In this document: positions 10,496 to 17,855 of the stretch, piece by piece
How positions within the stretch are numbered: position 1 is the first letter of the stretch
Layout: each line of letters begins with the position of its first letter
Origin: Stenomitos rutilans HA7619-LM2
GTDB taxonomy: Bacteria > Cyanobacteriota > Cyanobacteriia > Leptolyngbyales > Leptolyngbyaceae
Direction: 5' to 3'
Assembly: GCA_019358945.1 (NCBI GenBank)
Contig: JAHHIE010000068.1
Coordinates: 1 to 37,060 of the forward strand
Length of the DNA: 37,060 nt
The notes under the pieces: model-generated
What the model was told of the DNA's origin: nothing
What the model saw: only the letters and a program-made list of their open reading frames with translations
Databases searched by the model: none
Position numbers and translations under genes: made by a program

Positions 10496-10780
10496 ATGAA
10501 CAAGGGAGAGCTAGTAGATGCGGTGGCAGATAAGGCCAGCGTGACGAAAAAGCAGGCAGATGCTGTGTTGACGGCAGCTCTAGAAGCGATCGTTGAAGCC
10601 GTGAGCGATGGGAGTAAAGTAACACTAGTTGGCTTTGGGTCGTTTGAATCACGAGAGCGCAAAGCCCGTGAAGGTCGCAACCCCAAAACGGGAGACAAAA
10701 TGGACATTCCTGCGACCAAAGTGCCAGCCTTTTCGGCTGGAAAATTGTTTAGAGAGAAGGTTGCGCCGGAGAAGAAGTAA
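10496..10780 (+). CDS. hup: HU-family nucleoid DNA-binding protein
   Basis: A 94-residue HU protein that bends and compacts DNA. Seen: MNKGELVDAVADKASVTKKQ at the N-terminus, the saddle region GSKVTLVGFGSFESRERKA, and the DNA-inserting arm REGRNPKTGDKMDIPATKVP with the intercalating proline context, ending FSAGKLFREKV. The open frame extends 11 codons upstream, but the ATG at 10496 is preceded by AAGGAG at 10484-10489 and matches the family start. It appears monocistronic. Confidence 0.95.
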   Translation: MNKGELVDAVADKASVTKKQADAVLTAALEAIVEAVSDGSKVTLVGFGSFESRERKAREGRNPKTGDKMDIPATKVPAFSAGKLFREKVAPEKK

Positions 10781-10887
10781 GGGAGTTGCTGAAACGTGAG
10801 GTGTGTTGAAATAAGTTTTTTGCCTCCAGCCTCCTTTTACCCTCTAGAATCAGCAACACTAAAAGAGCACCGTTTTGATGACGCCAT

Positions 10888-11997
10888 TTGACTCAGCCAT
10901 CGGTTAAGCGTCCATCGCATGGGGGGAATTTAGTTTGGGCAGCGTCACTTGCGGACTGTTCCCCCTCTGCCATTCTGGATTTTTCTGCCAGTATTAACCC
11001 GCTCGGTCCACCTGCTTCCGCGATCGCCACTATTCAAACGCACTTAAGCGATCTCAAAGCGTATCCTGATCCCCAGTACCGCGAACTGCGATTGGCGCTT
11101 AGCGAGTTCCACCAAATTCCCTCAGAGTACATTCTGCCTGGGAACGGTGCCGCTGAACTTTTAACCTGGGCATGCCGGGATCTCGCCGCTCTAGATGTTA
11201 CCTGCCTGGTTACACCTGCCTTTAGCGACTATCAGCGTGCGCTTAAAGCGTTCAACGCAACGGTAAGGGCATGTCCTCTAGAACCATTCGCTAATGGAAC
11301 GTGGGAGTTGAGCAAACCGCTTATCTCTGGCGATCTTGAAAGTCTGTTTCTTAGAAAAGCGGCTGGTTTATTGCTTAACAACCCGCATAACCCAACCGGG
11401 AAGCTGTTTTCAAAGGCATTAGCATCCCTTCCCGACGATTATGCTCTCGTGGTCGTGGATGAAGCATTTATGGATTTCTTGCCACCAGATGAGCAGCAGA
11501 GCGTGATTGATCTGGTAGTGGAGTATCCAAATCTGGTGGTGCTGCGATCGCTCACCAAGTTTTACAGTTTGCCAGGACTACGCCTGGGCTATGCGATCGC
11601 TCATCCCGATCGACTCCAGCGCTGGCAAGCATGGCGCGATCCCTGGTCTGTGAATGCACTGGCAGCCGCAGCAGGTGCCGTGATGGTAAAGGATACTGTG
11701 TTTCAGCAACAGACATGGCAGTGGTTAGCCGCCGCAAAGCCTTTACTGTTCAAGGATTTGTCTGCTTTACCGGGATTACAACCCTATCTAGGAGCAGCGA
11801 ATTTCTTACTGGTGAAGTCAGCGCGATCAGTTGTACAACTCCAAACAGAACTCCTGCAACGGTACCAGATCTTAATTCGAGATTGTCTGAGTTTTCCTGA
11901 GTTGGGCGATCGCTACTTCCGCGTTGCCATTCGCACCGAGGCCGAAAATCAGCGATTACTGGACGGATTGAGGCAGATCCTTTCCAATGGAGAATAG
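10888..11997 (+). CDS. cobD: CobD-like threonine-phosphate decarboxylase (class I/II PLP aminotransferase fold)
   Basis: A 369-residue PLP enzyme. The N-terminus HGGNLVWAASLA followed by ILDFSASINPLGPP is the hallmark of CobD/CobC threonine-phosphate decarboxylases, which make aminopropanol phosphate for the cobalamin nucleotide loop. Seen: NNPHNPTG (164-171), Asp191 in VVVDEAF for the pyridine nitrogen, the Schiff-base Lys224 in SLTKFYSLPG, and Arg232. HisC-type aminotransferases are close relatives and remain an alternative. No in-frame ATG precedes the conserved start: the only in-frame initiator is a TTG at 10888, with an in-frame stop at 10879. No other cobalamin gene is adjacent. Confidence 0.8.
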   Translation: MTQPSVKRPSHGGNLVWAASLADCSPSAILDFSASINPLGPPASAIATIQTHLSDLKAYPDPQYRELRLALSEFHQIPSEYILPGNGAAELLTWACRDLAALDVTCLVTPAFSDYQRALKAFNATVRACPLEPFANGTWELSKPLISGDLESLFLRKAAGLLLNNPHNPTGKLFSKALASLPDDYALVVVDEAFMDFLPPDEQQSVIDLVVEYPNLVVLRSLTKFYSLPGLRLGYAIAHPDRLQRWQAWRDPWSVNALAAAAGAVMVKDTVFQQQTWQWLAAAKPLLFKDLSALPGLQPYLGAANFLLVKSARSVVQLQTELLQRYQILIRDCLSFPELGDRYFRVAIRTEAENQRLLDGLRQILSNGE

Positions 11998-12057
11998 GGT
12001 TAGTTTGAGCAGTAAATGCCATTTTGTAACTCAAATTTTTAACTCAAAACTCTTTTT

Positions 12058-13548
12058 ATGCCTGTTGATTACGATCTCGTCGTTATCGGTAGCAGCGCGG
12101 CTGGCATCCATGCAGCCATTGCGGCCGCCAATCTCAAAGCCCGTGTAGCACTGGTTGAGCAAGGGTGCTCAGCCGTTAGTGATGGGTTTGGCACGCGTGT
12201 TTTAAGCGAGGTTGGGCAAACGCTCTACCAGAAGCAACGGGCAGCACAGCTAGGCTTGTGGGATGAAGTGGCTTTGCCCTCGGTAGCAACGGCTTGGGAG
12301 CAGACACAACGCTGGTCAAAGGCAGCAGCGTTGGCGATCGCTGATCCCCTGTCTCCTTCAGCCCTTTCTGCAATGGGCGTTGACGTGCTTTCTGGCTGTG
12401 GTGAGTTTCATCGTAAGCCAACGTTGGGCTTTAGGGTGAACGATCGCGCGCTGCGATCGCGCGCATACTTGCTTGCGATCGAGCAACTCCCCGTTATCGT
12501 CAAAACGTCTGCCTCTCGCTATGCTGTACCTGCGCCTCTTGCTCTCCCAAACATTGATGGCTTGGCAACAGTCGGCTATTTGCATGCCAACACCGTACTG
12601 CAAAAGATGCCAGCATTTGAGGCGTTGCAGCGCTTGGTGGTTATTGGCAACGACGCGATCGGCGTTGAACTGGCGCAAAGCTTGGTTCGGTTGGGGCAAG
12701 CAGTCACGCTGATCGTTTCGTCTCCCCGCATTCTGCCTGACGAAGATTCAGACGCCGCATTTTTGCTTCAGGCACAGCTAGAAGCCGAGGGTGTTGAGGT
12801 TTTAACGGACACCACCGTAACGCAAGTGCGACACATTGATGACAGCAAATGGGCGCAGGCGGGTAATCACGCGATCAAAGCCAGCGAAATTATTCTGACG
12901 ACTGCCACCCCCCTTGACTGGAAAACGCTCAATCTTGAAGCTGCCAATGTCAAGATGTCTGCCTCAAACGTGATCGTGAACGCCAAACTGCAAACATCGA
13001 ACCCTCACATTTATGCCTGTCGGAGTCAGTTTGATGGCGCTTACACCTCTCATCAAGCGATCGCCGACGCAAACACTGCCCTCAAAAATGCACTTTTTCT
13101 GCCGATTGCCAAGATAAGCGATCGTTCGGTTCCATCGGTCATTGCCACGGTTCCTCCCCTGGCACGGATCGGACATACGGAGCCTTCTGCGATGCAACGT
13201 TTCGGCAAGGATGTTGTTGTCCTCCAGCAGTCGTTCAAGGCGCTAACGAAAGCCCAACTTCAAGGCGAAACAACCGGATTTTGCAAGCTGCTCGTGCATC
13301 GCAATGGTTCGCTGTTAGGCGCACATATTGTCGGTTTGCAGGCAGAAGAACTCATTGCCCCGATCGCCCTTGCCATGCAGCAAAAGATCAAAATTCAGGC
13401 GATCGCGGCTCTCGTCCTACCCTCTTCTTCTCTCGCCGAAATTATGCAACAAACTGCCGCTGAATGGCATCGTCTTCGATGGCAGCAGAACTCGAAACGG
13501 CAAGACTTTTTGGAAGGCTTTTTTAACTGGCGGCGATCGCAAAGTTGA
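12058..13548 (+). CDS. FAD-dependent pyridine-nucleotide oxidoreductase without redox cysteine pair
   Basis: A 496-residue flavoprotein built like dihydrolipoamide and mercuric reductases. It has an FAD site DYDLVVIGSSAAGIHAA (4-20), an NAD(P) Rossmann site VVIGNDAIGVELA near residue 200, a second FAD contact with ...NPHIYACRSQFDG, and a C-terminal dimerisation domain with LLVHRNGSLLGAHIVG. In the disulfide reductases, residues about 40-50 hold C-x4-C. Here the region reads GCSAVSDGFGTRVLSE with only Cys37, and the C-terminal His-Pro-x-x-Glu base is replaced (VLPSSSLAEI). It is therefore unlikely to reduce disulfides and more likely a flavin oxidoreductase of unknown substrate. It follows the CobD-like gene by 60 bases. 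Confidence 0.8.
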   Translation: MPVDYDLVVIGSSAAGIHAAIAAANLKARVALVEQGCSAVSDGFGTRVLSEVGQTLYQKQRAAQLGLWDEVALPSVATAWEQTQRWSKAAALAIADPLSPSALSAMGVDVLSGCGEFHRKPTLGFRVNDRALRSRAYLLAIEQLPVIVKTSASRYAVPAPLALPNIDGLATVGYLHANTVLQKMPAFEALQRLVVIGNDAIGVELAQSLVRLGQAVTLIVSSPRILPDEDSDAAFLLQAQLEAEGVEVLTDTTVTQVRHIDDSKWAQAGNHAIKASEIILTTATPLDWKTLNLEAANVKMSASNVIVNAKLQTSNPHIYACRSQFDGAYTSHQAIADANTALKNALFLPIAKISDRSVPSVIATVPPLARIGHTEPSAMQRFGKDVVVLQQSFKALTKAQLQGETTGFCKLLVHRNGSLLGAHIVGLQAEELIAPIALAMQQKIKIQAIAALVLPSSSLAEIMQQTAAEWHRLRWQQNSKRQDFLEGFFNWRRSQS

Positions 13549-13575
13549 GGAATCAGAAATCAAATTTTTTTTGGG

Positions 13576-13613
13576 CGTTTGTAGGGACGTTACATATAAC
13601 GTCCCTACAAACG
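13576..13613. terminator. Palindrome copy 1, likely bidirectional terminator
   Basis: Two 17-base perfect arms (13576-13592 and 13597-13613) flank a four-base loop, cata. The core gtagggacgtta is shared with copies at 18431 and 20679. It sits between the FAD oxidoreductase stop (13548) and the dcd stop (13614), which converge. A run of eight T (13565-13572) lies just left of it, in the right place for termination of leftward transcripts. Confidence 0.65.
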
Positions 13614-14195
13614 TCAAACCCTTGCCAGCGTCACCTTCTCCGGCTGATCCTGATACTTGCCACGACGGGTTTCGTAGCTGATCGCGCAGGGTGCTCCCTC
13701 CAGGAAAAGCAACTGCACCACGCCTTCATTGGCATAGATCCGACAGTCGGCACTGGATGAGTTAGAGAACTCTAGCGTCAGATAACCGCGCCAACCAGCT
13801 TCGGCGGGTGTCAGATTGGCGATGATGCCGCAACGGGCGTAGGTGCTTTTACCAATACAAACGACCGTCACATTTTCGGGCACTTCTAGTCGTTCGAGGG
13901 CAACCCCTAACCCATAGGAATGGGCAGGTAAGATGAAGTGATAACCATCATTGTCTTCATGCAATTGGGCAGGCTCTAAATTTGCTGGATTAAAGTTTTT
14001 GGGATCAACCACTGTACCTGGAATGTGCTTAAAAATCCGAAATTCGGACGGTGAGAGGCGCAGATCGTAGCCATAGCTGCTTAGCCCATAAGAGATTACA
14101 GGTAAACCATCGGCTTTTCTAACTAGCTGCGGTTCAAAGGGGCTAATCATGCCCTTCTCTGCCATTTGCGCAATCCAGGTATCGTTTTTAATCAT
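13614..14195 (-). CDS. dcd: dCTP deaminase
   Basis: A 193-residue trimeric nucleotide deaminase converting dCTP to dUTP for dTMP synthesis. Seen: the N-terminal MIKNDTWIAQMAEKGMI, the nucleotide-binding stretch GKSTYARCGII, and the catalytic region TPAEAGWRGYLTLEFSN, whose Glu in P-A-E-A-G-W is the family's general base. Its size fits the monofunctional dCTP deaminase; I cannot exclude a bifunctional dCTP deaminase/dUTPase. It converges with the FAD oxidoreductase, and its stop codon abuts the palindrome at 13576-13613. Confidence 0.95.
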   Translation of the reverse strand: MIKNDTWIAQMAEKGMISPFEPQLVRKADGLPVISYGLSSYGYDLRLSPSEFRIFKHIPGTVVDPKNFNPANLEPAQLHEDNDGYHFILPAHSYGLGVALERLEVPENVTVVCIGKSTYARCGIIANLTPAEAGWRGYLTLEFSNSSSADCRIYANEGVVQLLFLEGAPCAISYETRRGKYQDQPEKVTLARV

Positions 14196-14285
14196 AGGAA
14201 TTAACCTGATAGAACAATGAGTTCAAACGAGGTGAGTCATCACCAAACTAATCAAGGACAGATTATGCACTAAGATGGCAACCGC

Positions 14286-14819
14286 TTAAGCACCATAGAC
14301 CTCTTCGTAAATTTCCGAGAGTGTGTCATGGAAGCCCCATCCTATGTTGGATGTATCCTTGACAATTTTTTGAAAACGCTTCTGAAAACCATCTTGAATT
14401 TCATTTTTTGTAACCCACTTTATGGCATCACCATACATACTTTCCATGCTGTTGTAAAAAGGTTCGTCAATATCCCCATAAGCATTTGTAAATTTCACGC
14501 CCTGCTCTACATAAAAGAGCATGATGTCCGCCATATTTACAGGATTTCTGCACAGCTTTTTGTACTCAGAAACTGCCTTTCTTGCAACTGAAAGCCTCGC
14601 CTTGCCATAGCCGCGAGTCGGAAAAAACTCATGCTCAATGATCTGCTTGTACTTTGCAATGACGTGAGTTTCATCTTCAGGGTTTAGCTTGAGCTGATAA
14701 TAATCCTTAACAGGTTGAAATCGCTTGCAAAGCTCGACAATGTCTTTGGCAAGTTCTTCTCTTGGGCAGTCTTTCAAATATTGCTTAAGAACAGTAAGGC
14801 TGAGAGTGTCTTTTGCCAT
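14286..14819 (-). CDS. Uncharacterised protein, DUF6155-like
   Basis: A 177-residue soluble, mostly helical protein beginning MAKDTLSLTVLKQYLKDC, then EELAKDIVELCKRFQPVKDY and the conserved-looking stretch FFPTRGYGKARLSVARKAV. The pattern recalls the DUF6155 family, for which I know no function. The open frame extends 20 codons upstream, but those codons lie inside a MITE-like element (14842-14939), so the ATG at 14819 is the better start. Base composition is visibly more AT-rich than in the flanking genes, suggesting later acquisition. There is no good ribosome site and no operon partner. Confidence 0.6.
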   Translation of the reverse strand: MAKDTLSLTVLKQYLKDCPREELAKDIVELCKRFQPVKDYYQLKLNPEDETHVIAKYKQIIEHEFFPTRGYGKARLSVARKAVSEYKKLCRNPVNMADIMLFYVEQGVKFTNAYGDIDEPFYNSMESMYGDAIKWVTKNEIQDGFQKRFQKIVKDTSNIGWGFHDTLSEIYEEVYGA

Positions 14820-14841
14820 GTCAATAAGTTCACAGAGTGAG

Positions 14842-14939
14842 CTAGTGGTCTGTCGAGACTTATTTTGTGAGTTTCTCACTTACAAAATAACAACCTTCAC
14901 TAAACCCAAAGCACAAAATCAAAACTGACGAACCACTAG
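14842..14939. mobile_element. MITE-like element, 98 bases
   Basis: The two ends are imperfect inverted repeats: ctagtggtctgtc at the left and the complement of ctagtggttcgtc at the right. They match at 20 of 28 positions when followed inward to the shared attttgtg. An inner hairpin pairs ttattttgt (14860-14868) with acaaaataa (14882-14890). There is no coding capacity. Size, terminal repeats and AT-rich interior fit a miniature element moved by a transposase supplied elsewhere. No clear target duplication is visible (flanks ...gtgag and ttgag...). Confidence 0.55.
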
Positions 14940-15008
14940 TTGAGTAGCGATTGGTTTGTACATCCAAGCGATCGCGGACTATCTCCTAACACCAGAAAAT
15001 TGCCGACT

Positions 15009-15545
15009 TCAAGGTTGGTGGCTCCTGCGAAGTTCGGTAATTTGGTCTGCGACATCCAGGAGCGATCGCGGCATTTCGGGGCCAGTGAGAATAACATCGA
15101 CATGACGTGGGCGCTGCTTCAGGAAGGACAGCACTTCTGTATCGGCAATTAGCCCAAAGTTGACTGCCAGGCTGAGTTCATCCAGTACTACAAGCTCGTA
15201 TTTGCCTTCCAGGACGATCGCGCGTGTATACTCCCAGAGTTCCAGCAAAGATTGCGTCTCTTCCTCATCTAAATGAGGTGTATCAATGCAGCGCGGCAAG
15301 TTGCAGCGAATCCAATCCAGATTTTGCCCCAACTGCACGGGATGTTCATAACCTTGCCCAATGCCGCCTTTCAGGAACTGCACCACCAGCACAGGTGTTC
15401 CCTGCCCCGCAATGCGTAGCGCCTGCGCCATGACGTTCGTGAAAAAGCTGCGATGCGAACAGGTAAAGACCTGTACCAACCCCTCTACCCGATGGGTGAG
15501 TTGATGATTGACATCTAGCGAGGGGGTTTCGATCTGTGAAACCAT
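15009..15545 (-). CDS. CobO/BtuR-like P-loop-fold protein with degenerate Walker A
   Basis: A 178-residue protein with the order of motifs of cob(I)yrinic acid a,c-diamide adenosyltransferase (CobO/CobA/BtuR). These are a strand followed by the P-loop position, then GTPVLVVQFLKGG (50-61), then YELVVLDELSLAVNFGLI as the Walker B region, and VDVILTGPEMPRSLLDVADQ. In the enzymes the P-loop reads G-x-G-K-G-K-T-T; here residues 28-36 read TCSHRSFFT, with no glycine or lysine. ATP binding in the usual way is unlikely, so a non-catalytic or altered role is inferred. It stands alone between the MITE-adjacent gene and a decayed toxin region. Confidence 0.65.
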   Translation of the reverse strand: MVSQIETPSLDVNHQLTHRVEGLVQVFTCSHRSFFTNVMAQALRIAGQGTPVLVVQFLKGGIGQGYEHPVQLGQNLDWIRCNLPRCIDTPHLDEEETQSLLELWEYTRAIVLEGKYELVVLDELSLAVNFGLIADTEVLSFLKQRPRHVDVILTGPEMPRSLLDVADQITELRRSHQP

Positions 15546-15753
15546 AAAGCGTGACCCAGTAGCGGTGAATCGGTATCAGCGTTTGGTTGAATTTGAAGTA
15601 CCCAGAATCTAGCGTGCTTTAACAAATTTCTCCCATATCAAACACTATATGTAATAGTCCGTCAAGTAATCGGGGAGAAGGGCGATCGTGGAATTAATCA
15701 GCCCAAACTGCCATAGCGCCTCACCAAGTGAAGATGCCCCTGTCTTTTAGGAG

Positions 15754-15978
15754 ATGACGATCGTGGTCGCTGTTTCTAACGTGCTAAAGATAACCATCAC
15801 GCTTCATCTGAGCACCGTCAGCTATGAAACCGCTTTACCTTTGGATTGCCGTCCTACTCAGCTTGGTAGGTTACTGGGTGTTGATCAACGTCCTGTTCTA
15901 ACCTGCCCTCATTGTGGTGAGAGCTATCTTGCAACTGAAACGTTACACCACATTGAGCAAGCTAAATCAAACCGTTAG
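15754..15978 (+). CDS. Short ORF ending in a YgiT-type zinc-finger half (probable remnant)
   Basis: A 74-residue frame preceded by TTAGGAG directly before its ATG. The C-terminal part, PVLTCPHCGESYLATETLHH, resembles the second C-x-x-C knuckle of YgiT/MqsA-type zinc-finger antitoxin proteins (pattern C-x-x-C-G-E-x-Y). The first knuckle expected ~30 residues upstream is absent and the N-terminal half is not recognisable. It may be a truncated antitoxin-like gene or a fortuitous frame over a remnant. It sits next to a broken HEPN/MNT pair. Confidence 0.35.
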   Translation: MTIVVAVSNVLKITITLHLSTVSYETALPLDCRPTQLGRLLGVDQRPVLTCPHCGESYLATETLHHIEQAKSNR

Positions 15979-16112
15979 CACCTGGCGGTTAAGTGTTTTG
16001 TTGCGATCGCACATTACGAGTGAAGACAAGAACTGCTTCTTGCTTGACTCACTGCACTAGCTACAAGCAGCCGAGGATCTGGCAATTGAAGCGCTGATAC
16101 TCGTTGTTGAGT

Positions 16113-16285
16113 AATCAAGCTGTAGCGCAGTATAGATTGTGGATTTGATAAGCAATGCTATCCAGTTAAGCAGGCGTATCTAACCCCAGAGAGAGGCGAT
16201 CGTCCAATCGTTGATAAACTCGCTCAATGAGGCGCAGTTGGGCTGTTAGCTCGGCGGCTAATCCGACGATTTGATCCCGTTCCAT
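16113..16285 (-). pseudogene. Broken HEPN-domain (HepT-like) toxin gene
   Basis: Reading leftwards from the ATG at 16285, the frame gives MERDQIVGLAAELTAQLRLI and on to GLDTPA, then a TAA at 16166-16168. In the same frame it continues LDSIAYQIHNLYCATA before a TGA at about 16115-16117. The Y-Q-x-H-N-L-Y-C-A core is the conserved heart of the HepT-like HEPN family in cyanobacteria, so the first stop is a nonsense mutation inside the domain. The reading after the second stop is not recognisable. The start overlaps the MNT gene by 28 bases, the standard MNT-HEPN operon layout. The toxin is presumably inactive. Confidence 0.65.
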
Positions 16286-16617
16286 ACAATCCCAGTTTGG
16301 CGGATTTTAGCGGCAAAGTGACATTGATCTAAGGGCACCACATCAACCTCTCGATCGACGTGCAGAGAAAGATAGCTGCCAAGACCAAAGGGATCTCCAT
16401 GCTGCAAACTTTCAACCGCCAGGTCAAGATCTGATTGACGGGAAAAGCGACCAGTCTGAGTGATGGAACCAAACAAATACCCCTGCTCGATCCCAAAATC
16501 AATCGCGTGGTGCTGCAACCAAATCAATGCCATTTGCAGAAGCTGCTGGCGATCGTGCTCCGATTTCTGCCGCTGTTGAGCCAGCTTTTCGTCAAGTAAC
16601 GGGGTAGGGAATGTCAT
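16258..16617 (-). CDS. MNT-type nucleotidyltransferase (antitoxin-like)
   Basis: A 119-residue minimal nucleotidyltransferase. Seen: the catalytic pattern YLFGSITQTGRFSRQSDLDL, with Gly50-Ser51 and the metal-binding Asp63 and Asp65, and a third acidic site in REVDVVPL (Asp92). In HEPN/MNT systems the MNT protein neutralises the HEPN ribonuclease partner, often by adding AMP to it. Its partner downstream, overlapping by 28 bases, is interrupted by a stop codon. This gene itself looks complete, with all three acidic residues in place. The start at 16617 is an ATG; a helical N-terminal extension of ~40 residues precedes the core. Confidence 0.8.
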   Translation of the reverse strand: MTFPTPLLDEKLAQQRQKSEHDRQQLLQMALIWLQHHAIDFGIEQGYLFGSITQTGRFSRQSDLDLAVESLQHGDPFGLGSYLSLHVDREVDVVPLDQCHFAAKIRQTGIVWNGIKSSD

Positions 16618-16733
16618 TTCCTGATTCTAGCCTGGTTCAATCATTTCCTCTCTTCGATCGATGGCGCAGCGAACCATCCTTTGCATCGTTTGGTTGACAG
16701 TAGCCGATCGCTCAAAGAATATGTCAGGATCAG

Positions 16734-17663
16734 GTGTTGCTTATCGGGTCTGCCATGCTGGTGCAAACGTCTTCTTCGCTGCCGTTTCTGGGTTCTGATG
16801 TCGCGGCGACTTACAACAATGCAAAGGTTGTGATCCTGCCCATTCCTTACGAGGCGACGACCACCTATCGTCGGGGCTGTGAGCATGGGCCTGATGCCAT
16901 TCTGGATGCGTCACAGCAGGTCGAGTATTACGATGAGGAACTCGATCGCGAACTGTGGGACGTGGGGATTTATACAGAAGAGGCGATCGCCGATACCCGC
17001 AATGGGCAAAAAGTCTCGTCTGAAGAGATGCTTCGTGTCACGCAGGAGACCATTTATAAGCTGGCTTCAGACGGCAAATTCGTGATCTCGTTGGGTGGCG
17101 AACACAGCATCACGACCGGGATTGTGGAGGGATATCGGCAGGCAAATCCAGGCGAGTCATTTACGGTGGTACAGGTCGATGCTCACGGCGATTTGCGTCA
17201 CGAATACGAAGGTTCCATCCACAACCATGCGTGTGTCATGCGGCGCATCGTGGATATGGGGTTGCCAACCGTGCAGGTGGGCATTCGCAGCATTTGCAAA
17301 GAAGAAGCCGAGCTGATCAAAGAGAAACAGCTTGCCGTTTTCCGCGCACGAGAGATTGTGGTGCAGCCAGACTGGATCGATCGCGCTGTAGCCAGCATCA
17401 AAACCAAAAAGGTTTTCATCACGATCGACCTTGACGGCATCGACCCCACGCTGATCCCCGGAGTCGGCACTCCCGAACCTGGCGGCTTAAACTGGTATAG
17501 CTTGCTCACCTTCATCCAGCGCATCTTTGCCAACCATCAGGTCATCGGCTGTGATGTCATGGAACTCGCTCCTATTAACGATTCTGTGGTGTCGGAGTTT
17601 ACGGCAGCGAAATTGGTCTATAAACTAGTGGGATATCAGGCGATCGCGCAAGGGTGGGAGTAG
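16734..17663 (+). CDS. speB: Agmatinase-family ureohydrolase
   Basis: A 309-residue (302 from the ATG) ureohydrolase that would split agmatine into putrescine and urea. The binuclear manganese site is complete: His in SLGGEHS (124), Asp-Ala-His-Gly-Asp at 149-153, and Asp-x-Asp in ITIDLDGIDP (232, 234). The first in-frame start is GTG at 16734, preceded by AGGA at about 16727; the ATG at 16755, before VQTSSSLPFLGS, is an equally good candidate. Related arginases and guanidinobutyrases (and the cyanobacterial guanidine hydrolases) share this fold, so the substrate is not certain. It lies divergent from the MNT gene. The spacer after it carries a cgcagagacgcagaggcg repeat. Confidence 0.88.
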   Translation: MLLIGSAMLVQTSSSLPFLGSDVAATYNNAKVVILPIPYEATTTYRRGCEHGPDAILDASQQVEYYDEELDRELWDVGIYTEEAIADTRNGQKVSSEEMLRVTQETIYKLASDGKFVISLGGEHSITTGIVEGYRQANPGESFTVVQVDAHGDLRHEYEGSIHNHACVMRRIVDMGLPTVQVGIRSICKEEAELIKEKQLAVFRAREIVVQPDWIDRAVASIKTKKVFITIDLDGIDPTLIPGVGTPEPGGLNWYSLLTFIQRIFANHQVIGCDVMELAPINDSVVSEFTAAKLVYKLVGYQAIAQGWE

Positions 17664-17697
17664 AAGGTAAAAGGCAAAAGGTAAAGGGCAAAAAACC

Positions 17698-17719
17698 GCA
17701 GAGACGCAGAGGCGCAGAG
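17698..17719. repeat. Tandem 'cgcagag' short repeat
   Basis: Three successive units of the type cgcagag(a/g) follow the ureohydrolase gene. This short tandem repeat is common in spacers of filamentous cyanobacteria. No function is assigned. It is followed by the pyrimidine-rich 'agccttcatcc' units at 17737-17765. Confidence 0.55.
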
Positions 17720-17855
17720 AAGATTCAGCACAAACCTTTTAGCCTTCATCCTTTAGCCTTTTTCTCCTAACTAACAACTAACAACCTTAGCGAAGCCATG
17801 CCGAAGGCTTTACAACCAACAACTTCCCTCTCCCGCTCTACCAGGATTCAGGTTC

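Noticed and set aside
13545-13760. Plus-strand ORF running through the palindrome into dcd
   Set aside because: It is built from the palindrome and the antisense of dcd.
10888-15545. A cobalamin biosynthesis cluster (CobD-like and CobO-like genes within 5 kb)
   Set aside because: They are on opposite strands with unrelated genes between, and the CobO-like protein lacks its P-loop. No cobalamin riboswitch was seen.
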